The notes: generated from the sequence alone by a model not told the origin. A stretch of DNA of 64,000 bases from JANNSO01 sp964485395 (GCA_964485395.1 CAZAJF010000018.1:1-64000), one strand, 5' to 3'. Numbered from the stretch's first letter, positions 1 to 9,213 are shown. Program-made: numbers and translations.

Positions 1-380
1 ATTTTCTCGGACAGCTGGTTTACTTCGGTATAGTTCCTGGCCACTTCCACCGCGCCGATTATTTTGTTGCCCTGGAATATCGGGAACGTCGTATTTACCG
101 TGCTGATGAATTTTTTCTTGAGGTTCAGGTACGACTGCTTGCGCTGATCTATGGTGCGGCCCGTCTCCAAGGCCGTGAGGAGCGTGCTGTCCGCGGCGGT
201 CCAGCTGGGAAATACCTCGAGCAGGTGCTTACCCAGCACTTCTTCGGCGGATAATCCTTCTATGTGCTCCATGGCTTTATTGTAGAGTATGCTCCTGCCG
301 TCGGCGTCCACGATGTGAATACCTTCTTCTATGGTGTGCAAAATATTTTGCATGGCATGTTGAAGCAGCCGCTGGTTCAT
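1..380 (-). CDS. PAS-domain regulator, RocR-like sigma-54 activator (5' part only)
   Basis: Only the N-terminal ~126 residues are in the window; the gene runs off the left edge. They form one PAS domain (IHIVDADGRSILYNKAMEHI, later KQSYLNLKKK and GAVEVARNYTEVNQL). This closely resembles the sensory domain of RocR, the sigma-54-dependent activator of arginine catabolism in Bacillus. The expected AAA+ domain and Fis-type helix-turn-helix lie outside the window, so the activator role is inference from that resemblance. The ATG at 380 is chosen because upstream in-frame starts would run into the neighbouring gene ending at 397. The ribosome site is weak (GAAAGA), so the gene may be translationally coupled to the upstream gene 16 bases away. 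Confidence 0.6.
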   Translation of the reverse strand, partial: MNQRLLQHAMQNILHTIEEGIHIVDADGRSILYNKAMEHIEGLSAEEVLGKHLLEVFPSWTAADSTLLTALETGRTIDQRKQSYLNLKKKFISTVNTTFPIFQGNKIIGAVEVARNYTEVNQLSEK

Positions 381-396
381 CGATCGTGTCTTTCGG

Positions 397-1242
397 TCAT
401 CTGCAGGCAAAGGATACGGCAATCCAAACGGTCATTATTTTACTGTACCGGGTGGAAAAGTCCGGCGTAACGAATTCGTCCAGGTATACGTTCCTGAAAC
501 CGCTTATTTCGTCCTCATCCCAGATTCTCGCCTTGGATAGGTTGGAGAATTCCACGCCAAGCCGAACCGTTCCAATCCAAATGGAGCCGATAGTATCGCC
601 CATCAGCTTAAATCCGCGCCAGAGATCTATTTCCGCCCCGTATCCTTTGAGCGACGGTCCGTACACCCCGCCGCCGTAGGCGTGGCCCGATGCGTCCGCG
701 CTCGTGCCCGTTTCGTAGACGCCCATCGAAGAAAACAGGCCGAACACCCGCAGCGACGGGATGAAGCGCCAGGGCAGCTGGATCGCCGCTCCATAGCGGA
801 ACGTAAAGTTGAATCCTGTCGTCTCCCCCTTTTGCATACGATCCATGAGCGTATAGGAGCGGTCCAAGGACCAGAAATCGATATCGTTCATGGTATTATG
901 GCTGGTCATCGGATCGAAGATCTCTACGTAATTCGCGCTTAAACCATCGATGAAGCCGGAAGCATAGCGGTTGCCCCAGCTCGGTTCGATGCCGCAATAA
1001 GGCGCTATGATTACCTTACTGCCGAGCAGACGGCCTGCATTGAGGCCGAATTCTACGGTAAAACCTGTGCCGCCGCTGTAAAAATTAGAGTAAGCCCGGT
1101 AAACCGGCGCAAAGTCTATCAAGACGATGCCTGTCTGCAATGGCGGCCACAGGGTGTCTGCCAAAGTCTTGTCTTTTGCGGAAAGCTCTACGGACATGAG
1201 GAGCAGGCAAGCCATTACGATTACTGGAAGCCGTTTTTGCAC
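397..1242 (-). CDS. Putative outer-membrane beta-barrel protein with signal peptide
   Basis: A 281-residue exported protein of unknown function. The GTG at 1242 is preferred over the GTG at 1254 because GGAGG lies five bases before it. It gives a clean signal peptide (MQKRLPVIVMACLLLMSVEL, cleavage near SA-KD). The rest alternates aromatic and hydrophobic residues with glycine (GGGVYGPSLKGYGAEIDLW, IWIGTVRLGVEF), as in transmembrane beta strands, and ends in an aromatic-rich strand before ACR. I do not recognise a named family. It lies 16 bases upstream of the PAS regulator on the same strand, so the two may be cotranscribed. Confidence 0.5.
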   Translation of the reverse strand: MQKRLPVIVMACLLLMSVELSAKDKTLADTLWPPLQTGIVLIDFAPVYRAYSNFYSGGTGFTVEFGLNAGRLLGSKVIIAPYCGIEPSWGNRYASGFIDGLSANYVEIFDPMTSHNTMNDIDFWSLDRSYTLMDRMQKGETTGFNFTFRYGAAIQLPWRFIPSLRVFGLFSSMGVYETGTSADASGHAYGGGVYGPSLKGYGAEIDLWRGFKLMGDTIGSIWIGTVRLGVEFSNLSKARIWDEDEISGFRNVYLDEFVTPDFSTRYSKIMTVWIAVSFACR

Positions 1243-1456
1243 ACTATCCTCCACGTGTTATTTTGCGACGCAGTATAGCCGAAAATATGCGAAATATCCA
1301 GAAGATCGCGCCGGGGATTCCCTTTCATGAAAATCTTTCTCATCCACGTTATATTACGGTGTCTATGCCGCTTCCCGGCCTTTTGGGCAGCAAGCAGGCG
1401 TGGTGACGATTCCGCCGGCCATGATCCTCAGGATATGGCGGGCTATTGGAGGTTAT

Positions 1457-3241
1457 ATGCGAAAAGAAGTTCCGCCAGCCTTGGCGCTTCTGGTTTTTGC
1501 GGTTTTCTGCCTGGGCTCCTGCTCGAGTTTTTCACCGAGCCAGGCAGGCAAGGCGTATCCCGACGATGGTGCGGCACCGCGACTTTTAAGACTGGGCGAT
1601 CCGGGTGCCAAGGGTCCCCTCGAGGTAAAAAGCTATCTGTACGGCGGTAAATATAATCCGCGCCGGCCCGAGTACGCTCTCAAGAACCTGGCGGTCGTCA
1701 CGGAAACGGCCGATATCTCCGCGTTTTTCAAGGGCGGAAAACCACGCCTCATCGACCAGCAGCTGCGAAACGGCTACTACAACGATAGAGTACAAAAAAA
1801 TTATTGGGGCTTCGACGAAAATGCCGTACCGTTGAACGGCAAGGTCTGGTATCCAGTGGGTCCGGGGCCGTTCCCGCTCGTCGTCTGCGTGCACGGCAAC
1901 CACGATTGGCTGGAGGCTTCAGAGTTCGGCTACGATTATATCGGCGCCCACCTCGCTTCCAGGGGCATCATATTCGCCAGCATCGACGAGAATTTTCTCA
2001 ACCGGAACAGCGACGGCCGCGAGAACGATGCCCGGGCCGCGATGCTGCTCCTGCACGCGCGCGAACTTATCCGCCAGTCCGCTCATAAAGGCAGCCCGGT
2101 GTACGGCCTCGTCGACGAAACCCGTATCGGCCTCATGGGACATTCCAGGGGAGGCGAGGCGGCGGCGACCGCAGCCATCTACAACGAGCTCGGCATCAAC
2201 CCCGACGACGCTTCGGTGACCTTTGAGCCGCGCCTCTCGGTAAAGGGCGTCGTTTCGTTGGCTCCCGTGGAAGGCCAGTACCGGCCTTCGCAGAAAAAGC
2301 TTATGTTCTCGGACGCCGATTTTCTGTACCTGCACGGTTCGGCTGACGGCGACGTGGACTCGGATTTTGCCGCCCGCTTCCTGAACCGAGGCGAGCCGTC
2401 CGCAGATCATTTCCGTACCGGCTTCTGGATTTTCGGCGCGAATCACGGCTACTTCAACAGCACCTGGTCCGAGGGCGTGGGCGAGATGCCCACCTTCGCG
2501 CCCAACAGGCTGGGAGTCGCCAACCAGCAGCGTGTGTGCCTCGTCATGGTTACCGCGTTCTTCGAGGCCAGTTTCGGAATCGAAACCGGGTACAAGGAAT
2601 TCCTCCGCGACTGGCGCCTGGGTAAAACCTGGCTGCCGACGGACGTCTACAGTTCGCGCTTCAGGCAGGGAGGGGACAAGGCAATCGCGGATTTCGAGGA
2701 AGACGCCGATCCGAGGACGGCAAGCGCGGACGGCTGGAAAATCGAGACTTCGGGCATGTCGTTATGGAAAGAAGCGCTCCTGCCGATGAATTCTTCGAAT
2801 TCCTTCTATTCGCCGGAGTTGTCCGATAGGACGCTGCAAACCGCCAATCAGGATACTTGTGCGGTATTCCTGCGGCCGGGCAAGGAGGGCGGCCGGATCA
2901 GCCTGTCCGGACCGGCCATCGACGCCGACGGCATCCGATTCGACATCGGCGCGCATGGCGGGGCAGACCCTTTCGCCGCCCTTTCGGGCACGGTGTCCAT
3001 TCGTTTTGCCGACGGCAAGGTGCTGGAGCGTTCCCTTGCGGAGTGCTTCAGGATGGTGGCCGTGCCGAATACCTTTACGGTCATGCGCTGGGACGGACGC
3101 TATTACGCGCCGCAGACCGTGACGCTTGCCTTGGAAAAAGGATCGTGCGTGGCCGGCATCGAGATACGGCTCGGCTACGTCGCTAACCAGGAGTGGTTCT
3201 TGGACCGGGTCGTCTCCTATGCCGAAGGGAGTTCGAAATGA
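1457..3241 (+). CDS. Alpha/beta-hydrolase lipoprotein
   Basis: A 594-residue lipoprotein hydrolase. The ATG at 1457 follows GGAGG with normal spacing and gives a lipoprotein signal (MRKEVPPALALLVFAVFCLG, then SC with lipobox LGSC). The hydrolase domain has an oxyanion-type VCVHGNHDW strand and a nucleophile elbow GHSRGGEA (GxSxG), and later FGANHGYF carries a plausible catalytic histidine. This arrangement matches dienelactone hydrolase/PAF-acetylhydrolase-like enzymes. Residues beyond ~430 look like a C-terminal beta-sandwich, possibly carbohydrate- or surface-binding. The substrate is unknown. Its stop overlaps the start of the next gene (ATGA), so the pair is translationally coupled. Confidence 0.75.
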   Translation: MRKEVPPALALLVFAVFCLGSCSSFSPSQAGKAYPDDGAAPRLLRLGDPGAKGPLEVKSYLYGGKYNPRRPEYALKNLAVVTETADISAFFKGGKPRLIDQQLRNGYYNDRVQKNYWGFDENAVPLNGKVWYPVGPGPFPLVVCVHGNHDWLEASEFGYDYIGAHLASRGIIFASIDENFLNRNSDGRENDARAAMLLLHARELIRQSAHKGSPVYGLVDETRIGLMGHSRGGEAAATAAIYNELGINPDDASVTFEPRLSVKGVVSLAPVEGQYRPSQKKLMFSDADFLYLHGSADGDVDSDFAARFLNRGEPSADHFRTGFWIFGANHGYFNSTWSEGVGEMPTFAPNRLGVANQQRVCLVMVTAFFEASFGIETGYKEFLRDWRLGKTWLPTDVYSSRFRQGGDKAIADFEEDADPRTASADGWKIETSGMSLWKEALLPMNSSNSFYSPELSDRTLQTANQDTCAVFLRPGKEGGRISLSGPAIDADGIRFDIGAHGGADPFAALSGTVSIRFADGKVLERSLAECFRMVAVPNTFTVMRWDGRYYAPQTVTLALEKGSCVAGIEIRLGYVANQEWFLDRVVSYAEGSSK

Positions 3242-4302
3242 AAACCGTCAAGTTGCATAAAATGCCCGGCCTCGTCCTGGCGCTCGCCATCGTCCTTCCT
3301 TCGTTCGCCCATGCCCAATTGTGGAACATCAGACCGGACGTATCATTCAGTACGGGTGGCATGGACTGGACCCCCGTCGATACCGTGATATCGGCGGTGG
3401 GCTTTTACGGCGCCCGCGAGGGCGGCTACCTGAAGCTGGGTTACGGGCTCGCCTTCGACCAGAATTATTATTTTTTGCTGCCCGAGCTGGAAAGCGCCAT
3501 GTGGGCGAACGCGGGACTCGACATGCTTGCCGGCAAGCCTTCGGGATTCACGCCCGGCGGAGCAGCCGAGGCGGACGGGCCCGCCCGCGACTACAAGCGC
3601 GTCTACGGCGACCTTGGATTGCAGCAGGTGCTGCTCGGAGACAGGCGGCACGCGAACAGCTGGCTCATGCTGAGCTTGAGCGAAGTCTCGCGCTACGTGA
3701 TGCCCGCTGCCTCGGGAGCCGAGACGGCGGCGCCGGCCGCTTTCTTCACGCACGCCCCGGGCGCCGAGCTGTCCTTCAACCTGGGTTCGAGAAAATCCTT
3801 CATGGAAGTCCTGTCGCTTTCTGGCGGCGCGGGCGTTACCCTGGAAGCCGGACACGGGGAAGGCAGGGATCCCTGGGCATTCCTGATGTCCGGCGCAAGG
3901 CTGGGGTTCAAGGTTCCTATCGCGGGGAAATACCTCTACCTGGACGCCTCCGCGTCGCTTTCCGCGCTCGTCGCCAACTATACGCCGGCCGCGGCTATCC
4001 CCGCGTGGAGCTACACCGACTACTCGAGCCAAGCGGAATGCAGCGGCGGCATAGACCTCAAAAGCCGTATATTCCAGTTCGATCCCCTCGTCACGATCGC
4101 CATCGAGCCGGGCATCGGCGTAGGCGGCTCCTTCGGCGCGGCAAGCGTCTTCGGGCTTAATCCGCTCGAGTTCAAGCCCAAGCTGCGCGCCTTCGTGGAT
4201 ATCGCCCTGGACGCGAGCCCGCAGTATGCGCTGCGGGTAAGGTTGGGCGCTACCTACGACCCGGAAACCCGTGAATTCGGCTTCCTGTTCTCGACTCGGT
4301 AA
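3238..4302 (+). CDS. Predicted outer-membrane beta-barrel protein
   Basis: A 354-residue exported protein. The ATG at 3238 overlaps the stop of the hydrolase gene by four bases and is preceded by GAAGGGAG. It begins with a signal peptide (MKTVKLHKMPGLVLALAIVL, cleavage after AHA). The mature part is rich in Gly, Tyr and alternating hydrophobic residues (GGYLKLGYGLAFDQNYYFLL, FVDIALDASPQYALRVRLGA) and ends GFLFSTR, consistent with a barrel. Coupling to the lipoprotein hydrolase suggests a shared envelope job, for example display or uptake of the hydrolase product; that is inference. Confidence 0.55.
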   Translation: MKTVKLHKMPGLVLALAIVLPSFAHAQLWNIRPDVSFSTGGMDWTPVDTVISAVGFYGAREGGYLKLGYGLAFDQNYYFLLPELESAMWANAGLDMLAGKPSGFTPGGAAEADGPARDYKRVYGDLGLQQVLLGDRRHANSWLMLSLSEVSRYVMPAASGAETAAPAAFFTHAPGAELSFNLGSRKSFMEVLSLSGGAGVTLEAGHGEGRDPWAFLMSGARLGFKVPIAGKYLYLDASASLSALVANYTPAAAIPAWSYTDYSSQAECSGGIDLKSRIFQFDPLVTIAIEPGIGVGGSFGAASVFGLNPLEFKPKLRAFVDIALDASPQYALRVRLGATYDPETREFGFLFSTR

Positions 4303-4331
4303 ATAAAATATAGCTTATTCCGGAGGCGGAT

Positions 4332-5555
4332 TCATGCTGCCTCGGCCGCGATGGCCGGGGCTTTTTCGCTGAGCCTGGTGGAGAGGATCGCGGAGGCGGC
4401 GAGCAGCCCGGCGCCGACGGCAAGCGACGCCGTAAACGATCCGGTGGCCTTGTTGAGCGCTTCCATGGCAAAGACGAGCATTACGGCGCTTTGTCCTGCA
4501 AGCGAGACGAGTCCGTTCGAGGTGCCTTCGGGCGTCGGCCGGGCGGCTTCCGCGGCAAATTGCATGCCCACCGGATTTACCGCTATCAGGAAAAAGCCCA
4601 GTACCAGGCAGGAAAGCGCTATCAGGAAAAAGCCGGGCGCAAACGCGAGTCCCAGGATTCCTGGAACGGCTCCGATGAGGCCAAGGGCTATGTAGGGACC
4701 CCTTCTTCCGCTGCGGTCCGACAGTGCGGGGATTACGACAGCGCCGACTACGCCGCCTATGAGCATGATGGCGCCGAGCAACCCCGCCTGGGTAGGGTCT
4801 ATTCCGCGCGGTCTTACGATTCCCTCGATCCATGTGGTTACGCCGTTGAAAACGCCCATGCCTACGAAGGTTATGAATAAAAAATAACGAAACGAAGGTA
4901 TCTTGAGAGCGTGCAGGATGCCTGCCGTTTGAAGCGCGCGCTCGCCCGAGGCGCTGGCGTCAGGCTGGAATTTCGGCCGCTCCCTGGCAAGGCAGACGAA
5001 AAGCGCCGCGCTGAGGGTTGCGACGGCCCCGAACACGAGCTGCACCCGGGGCAGGCTCATTGAGACAGCCAAAATGGGCGTAAAAATCAGGCCGAACGCC
5101 GTGCCCACTATGTTGGCCAGCGTAATCAAGCCTACTGCCGTGGCGCGCTCGTGGGCCGGGAACCAGGCGGCCGGTACTTTTGTCCAGGCGTTCAGGAGGA
5201 AGGGCTGCATGGCCGCCATCCCGCAGGTCGCCGCCAGCGCGAGCGCATAGTTCGCCCCGGCGAACCCTCGGAGCAGAGCGAATGCCGCCGTCAGTACCGA
5301 GCCTGCGCCTACGGTCTTGGCAAAGCCGAACCTGTCTATCAGCCAGGAAATTGGAATGGACAGCGGCAGGAAGGCGATCATGAACACCATCGAGAAAAAA
5401 CCGATCTTGAGTTCGGAGACTCCGTAGAATACCGCCGCCGGCCCGGTTACCGGCGCGTAGGAAATCCACAGGAGCTGGATGGTGAGGTTCACGAACATGA
5501 AGGCGCCGAGGATTATCCATCGGTAGCCGGAGACTTTGTACTCTACGTTTTTCAT
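4332..5555 (-). CDS. Major facilitator superfamily transporter
   Basis: A 407-residue, 12-helix membrane protein with MFS features: the loop 2-3 motif around SWLIDRFGFAKTVGAGS and the loop 8-9 counterpart PALSDRSGRRGPYIALGLIG. The start has a modest ribosome site (GGAAC). It ends 30 bases from the convergent beta-barrel gene. It lies 64 bases downstream of the TetR gene on the same strand and is probably cotranscribed with it. The natural inference is that it moves the TetR ligand or a substrate/product of the adjacent 6.4-13.9 kb metabolic cluster. The substrate cannot be read from sequence. Confidence 0.8.
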   Translation of the reverse strand: MKNVEYKVSGYRWIILGAFMFVNLTIQLLWISYAPVTGPAAVFYGVSELKIGFFSMVFMIAFLPLSIPISWLIDRFGFAKTVGAGSVLTAAFALLRGFAGANYALALAATCGMAAMQPFLLNAWTKVPAAWFPAHERATAVGLITLANIVGTAFGLIFTPILAVSMSLPRVQLVFGAVATLSAALFVCLARERPKFQPDASASGERALQTAGILHALKIPSFRYFLFITFVGMGVFNGVTTWIEGIVRPRGIDPTQAGLLGAIMLIGGVVGAVVIPALSDRSGRRGPYIALGLIGAVPGILGLAFAPGFFLIALSCLVLGFFLIAVNPVGMQFAAEAARPTPEGTSNGLVSLAGQSAVMLVFAMEALNKATGSFTASLAVGAGLLAASAILSTRLSEKAPAIAAEAA

Positions 5556-5619
5556 CGTTGTTCCTTTTTCGGGAGTCCGTCCGGCTTGGCCGATAAAGGC
5601 GAAAAAGACCGTGACGTTT

Positions 5620-6294
5620 CTACGAAAGCGCGCGCCGTATGAATTTCATGATTTCGGATATCAGCGCCCGGGTATCGGGCTCCTCGCCGTCGGCGATGCC
5701 GAGGAATATCCGCAGGCGAGCCTGGTAATAGCTGGACGTTATGGAAAACTGGAAATTGAGTATGAGGTTGTCTACGCAGAAGGCGGCGGCGCCGAGATCC
5801 ATGTCGTCCCGGACCTGACCCTTTCGCTTCGCCGATTCCAGCATGGTTCTGTACAGCTTGACGGTGAGCGATTCAAGGCTCCCCGAAAGCCTGGCCGACA
5901 GGTGATGAAGCCCTTGGGTGGTGGCTTCCTGGTAGATGTGGTTTATCTTGGGATTCGACAAACCGTATTCGTAGGCTTTGTTCAGCATCGCCTCAACCGA
6001 CTCGAAAAAAGGCGCTTCGGGATCGACCCCCGACAAGGCTTCTTCCAGGAGGTTGTGGCCTTTTTCCACCAGTGACAGGAACAGGTCGTCCTTGGAGGGA
6101 AAGTAGCTGTACAGACTCCCTATGGAAACGCCTGCCATCCTGGCAATGTCATTGACGCTGGTGCCGTGGAATCCCTTTTCAGAGAATTCGTCGAGGGCGG
6201 CCTGTATCACCGCATCCTTGCGCGGCTGTCCCGCTTTTTCGAAGGTCTCGGTATGGAATCTGCCTGTCTTCGGTTTCTTGCTGCTTGTGCTCAT
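5620..6294 (-). CDS. TetR/AcrR family transcriptional regulator
   Basis: A 224-residue regulator with the TetR N-terminal helix-turn-helix (VIQAALDEFSEKGFHGTSVN, then DIARMAGVSIGSLYSYFPSK) and a variable ligand-binding C-terminal half. The ATG at 6294 is supported by a sigma-70-type promoter whose -10 ends seven bases upstream; the AGGAGG further upstream is too far away to act. It lies between the metabolic cluster and the MFS gene and is the obvious candidate to bind the 26-bp palindrome at 13966-13991, though its own promoter has no copy of that palindrome. Ligand unknown. Confidence 0.85.
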   Translation of the reverse strand: MSTSSKKPKTGRFHTETFEKAGQPRKDAVIQAALDEFSEKGFHGTSVNDIARMAGVSIGSLYSYFPSKDDLFLSLVEKGHNLLEEALSGVDPEAPFFESVEAMLNKAYEYGLSNPKINHIYQEATTQGLHHLSARLSGSLESLTVKLYRTMLESAKRKGQVRDDMDLGAAAFCVDNLILNFQFSITSSYYQARLRIFLGIADGEEPDTRALISEIMKFIRRALS

Positions 6295-6301
6295 GGGCTT
6301 T

Positions 6302-6330
6302 ATTCTATGGGCCCGTCCTCCTTCGGTCAA
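6302..6330 (-). promoter_or_regulatory. Predicted sigma-70 promoter of tetR (leaderless)
   Basis: TTGACC at 6330-6325, a 17-base spacer, and TAGAAT at 6307-6302. Seven bases then separate the -10 from the ATG at 6294, so transcription should begin at or next to the start codon. Confidence 0.55.
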
Positions 6331-6388
6331 CCCGAGCTCAGGTCTGGTTTGAGGACATCGCAAACCGATGTTCTTCGATGTCCCCATT

Positions 6389-8686
6389 TTATAAATTCCT
6401 GCCTGTTTCGTATCCGGCCTTCACCGCCTCGAGCACGCGCCCCGTCTTGAAACAGTCTCCCAGCGTCCGGACGGTAATTGAGGGAAAAGCGGCGGCGAAC
6501 AGTCCATACAGTTTGTCGTCGGTTTTCAAGCCGCACGCGAAGATTACGAGATCCGCTGCGATCATCTCGCGGACCCGCTTGCCGATAAGTTTTTTTGCGA
6601 ATGGATTGGCTATGTTCGGCGGGAGCAGGGGTTTCCAAACCGCCATGGGGTCGTGCCTGTCTTTGGCGATAAGGCGGTCCACGGTTGCCATGCCCGGCGA
6701 AACGGCGGATACCACGGAGTTTACGAGGACCGTAACTCCGGCGCGTTCCAGCTGATGTATCAAGTAGCCCCGGTTGGAGTGGCATGATTTGGCCATCAGT
6801 TCGGGAAGCATCTCTACGATCGAGACGCCGATGCCCAGCTCCAGCTTCAGCCACGAGGCCGTCTCGCAGCCCACGTCCGAGCCTCCGGCTATCACCACGG
6901 TACGTGCATCCCCAAGTAGGCTTGGATCCGCCAGGAGATCCACCGCCTGAACCGTTCGTGACCCTTGTAAAATGGATATATTGGGTAGTATCGGCTTGGC
7001 GCCCGCGCACAGCAATATCTCATCGAAGGAACCATGTTCCGCCAGAGTCTGCGGAATAACAGTGGTATTCAATAGAAGCCTCAGGCTGCCTTGGGCTTGC
7101 GCCTTCGCGATTTCGTTTTCCAGCCAGGAAATGTAATTCGCTATTTCGTATTTGACCGCGGGACGGGAGCCGGGCACCAGCATGCCTCCAACTCGTTTGC
7201 TTGCCTCGAACAGCGTTACGTCATGCCCGCGCCGTGCGGATTCCAGCGCGGCAGCTATACCTGCCGGTCCCGCGCCTATAACCGCTATCTTTTTTTTACG
7301 TATCGGCGGCGTGGTTGCGTCGGCGGTGTGCTCGAACGTGGCGCGGGGATTTACGGAACAATGCGGGCTGCCTCCGGTCATGAGCTGGCCCAGGCATCCC
7401 TCATGGTCGCCGATGCACGGTCTGATCTCGGCTACCCGGCCTTCCCTTACCTTGAGGGGCCAATCGGGATCGGCCAAGAGCGGCCTGGCCAGCGTTATCA
7501 TGTCGCATTTTCCGTCGAGAAGCGCCTGCTCCGCCAAATCGGGGAACCCCATCTTGCCCGATACGATTACCGGGATGGGGAATCCCGCGCGGGATTTGAT
7601 TCCGGCGAGCGCGGTTTTTACCATTTCGGACAGCGAAGTATACACTGCGGGGGGCATGCCGTTGGGAGGATGCGGCAGCCACCAAGATTCGTAGCCGCCC
7701 AGGTCAACGTCGATCGCGTCCACGCCTGCGCCGACCAGATCCAGGATAAACGCGATGGTCTGCTCGGCGGTGCGCCCGTTCCTGAATTTTTTCAAGGAGC
7801 TCTCGCCGTCCATCCTCTTTCCCCAAGTCTCCCTTAGGGCAAGAGACATGTCCAAGCGGTAGATTATGGGAAAGCGGGGGCCGCAGCGCTTTCGGATTTC
7901 TTTCGCCATGGCCACGCCGAACCGCCGGGGCTCGCGCCATGCGCCGGTCTTCCTGCGATTGTAGGCACGATCCGTCATCTGCTCGATGAGGTAGCCCGAG
8001 TGCCCGTGCAGCTCCACGCCGTCGATGCCCAGCTCGCGCAAGTCCAGGGCGGCCGATCCCGTGGCCTTTATTATGCGCCAAACTTCGGCGTCCGTCAGGG
8101 GCCTGCACGGTATTTGGGGAAGATACCAGTTCGGGTTCCATGAAGCCGACACAGGAAGTTTAAATTTCTTTACGAGGCATTCAGGACTGCCGACGCGGCC
8201 CATGCCGGGAGCCAGCTGCACGAAGAAGCGCGAGCCGAATGCCTGCACTTCCTCGGCTACGCGCTTCCAGCCTGAAAATACGGGCCGCGAGCCGTCCAGC
8301 CTCGGGAAAATCGAGGTTCCGTCGCGGTCCGCGTAGCTTGGGTCAAGCTTCATGGAAACCGGCGTCATTCCGGATACCAGAAGGCCCGTTCCTCCGCTTG
8401 CGCGGGCGGCGAAATATTTAGCCATCCGCTCTCCGGGCCTGCCGCCCGGTTCGGCCATGCCCACGTTTCCCATGGGCCCCATCACAATCCGGTTGGGAAT
8501 CACGAGGGAGTTTATGGACACGGGCTCGAAGAGTTTCCGGTAGGGGTGTAGCCGGCTTTCCATTTTTGGCGGCACCGCGCAATACTGCCCAAGCCCGGGG
8601 CCTTTGCCGGCGGCGAACCAGTCGTATACCCCGTCCGCCACTGCTCGGACGGTTTCTGAAGGTGTCAGTATTTTGTTGCCGATCAA
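6389..8686 (-). CDS. OYE-family FMN/FAD/[Fe-S] oxidoreductase (2,4-dienoyl-CoA reductase type)
   Basis: A 765-residue flavoenzyme. An N-terminal Old Yellow Enzyme TIM barrel (KLFEPVSINSLVIPNRIVMG) is followed by the iron-sulfur segment and an NAD(P)/FAD module (IGAGPAGIAAALESARRG, around residue 468), as in 2,4-dienoyl-CoA reductase, enoate reductase and trimethylamine dehydrogenase. These enzymes pass electrons from NAD(P)H through FAD and [4Fe-4S] to FMN to reduce activated C=C bonds. The cluster motif is unusual: C424-x2-D427-x3-C431-x11-C443, with Asp where the second cysteine is expected. The start is probably TTG at 8686, overlapping the upstream stop as TTGA, with GGAG upstream. The frame stays open to 9151, but that extension is antisense-like within the VOC gene. 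Confidence 0.85.
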   Translation of the reverse strand: MIGNKILTPSETVRAVADGVYDWFAAGKGPGLGQYCAVPPKMESRLHPYRKLFEPVSINSLVIPNRIVMGPMGNVGMAEPGGRPGERMAKYFAARASGGTGLLVSGMTPVSMKLDPSYADRDGTSIFPRLDGSRPVFSGWKRVAEEVQAFGSRFFVQLAPGMGRVGSPECLVKKFKLPVSASWNPNWYLPQIPCRPLTDAEVWRIIKATGSAALDLRELGIDGVELHGHSGYLIEQMTDRAYNRRKTGAWREPRRFGVAMAKEIRKRCGPRFPIIYRLDMSLALRETWGKRMDGESSLKKFRNGRTAEQTIAFILDLVGAGVDAIDVDLGGYESWWLPHPPNGMPPAVYTSLSEMVKTALAGIKSRAGFPIPVIVSGKMGFPDLAEQALLDGKCDMITLARPLLADPDWPLKVREGRVAEIRPCIGDHEGCLGQLMTGGSPHCSVNPRATFEHTADATTPPIRKKKIAVIGAGPAGIAAALESARRGHDVTLFEASKRVGGMLVPGSRPAVKYEIANYISWLENEIAKAQAQGSLRLLLNTTVIPQTLAEHGSFDEILLCAGAKPILPNISILQGSRTVQAVDLLADPSLLGDARTVVIAGGSDVGCETASWLKLELGIGVSIVEMLPELMAKSCHSNRGYLIHQLERAGVTVLVNSVVSAVSPGMATVDRLIAKDRHDPMAVWKPLLPPNIANPFAKKLIGKRVREMIAADLVIFACGLKTDDKLYGLFAAAFPSITVRTLGDCFKTGRVLEAVKAGYETGRNL

Positions 8687-9213
8687 AAATTCTTCTCCGA
8701 TCCGTAGATTTCCTTGAATTTCTTGCCTTTCAGGATGCGGCCCACAAGACCGCCGAGCGTTTTTACCACGAAGCGGAGGATTCCCAGGTCGATAAGCTCG
8801 ATCAGGTTGCCGTCGGGATCCTTGAGGAAAACCCATTTGGTGCCGTCGGTCTCGTTGACGTCCGTTACGAAGACGACGCCCTGGGACTCGAGAAGTTTTT
8901 TCCAGCGCTCGGCGTGCGAGACGTCGAAGGCGATATGGGTAAATCCTGGCGCGTTCCAAGAGGCCGTCGCACGCGATGCCGCTTGGGGCTCGAAGCAGAA
9001 TATTTCGAGCACCATGCCGTTGGGGGCACGGAGAAACCCGAAGCGCAGGGTGGCGTTTTTTACTCCGTACAGCGCCTCCAGGCGGGCTGTTTCCTTGAGC
9101 CCGAGCCTGGATTCCGAAACCAGGTAAAAGCCGAATGTCTCGTGGTACCACGTTACCGACCGGTCAAAGTCCGTGACGGTCACTCCCGCATGCGAGATAG
9201 ATTTAATGCGCAC
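8683..9213 (-). CDS. VOC (glyoxalase/bleomycin-resistance) family protein
   Basis: A 176-residue vicinal-oxygen-chelate protein with one pair of beta-alpha-beta-beta-beta modules. The first begins ISHAGVTVTDFDRSVTWYHE, the second THIAFDV and ends WVFLKDPDGNLIELIDLG. The metal-ligand pattern H...E/H...E (HAG, EIF, HIAF, IELID) is present, so it may be a metal-dependent isomerase, epimerase or dioxygenase. The ~40-residue basic C-terminal tail (GRILKGKKFKEIYGSEKNF) is extra for the fold. AAGGAG precedes the ATG. It is an internal member of the metabolic operon, ten bases after the SCP2-like gene. Confidence 0.8.
   Translation of the reverse strand: MRIKSISHAGVTVTDFDRSVTWYHETFGFYLVSESRLGLKETARLEALYGVKNATLRFGFLRAPNGMVLEIFCFEPQAASRATASWNAPGFTHIAFDVSHAERWKKLLESQGVVFVTDVNETDGTKWVFLKDPDGNLIELIDLGILRFVVKTLGGLVGRILKGKKFKEIYGSEKNF

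Noticed and set aside
61..679. Plus-strand small frames at 264-470 and 386-679
   Set aside because: They are shadows of the PAS regulator and beta-barrel genes on the minus strand and have no ribosome sites.
8687..9151. N-terminal extension of the OYE flavoenzyme to 9151
   Set aside because: The extension lies wholly within the VOC gene in another frame, lacks family similarity, and the TTG at 8686 overlaps the VOC stop with a ribosome site nearby.
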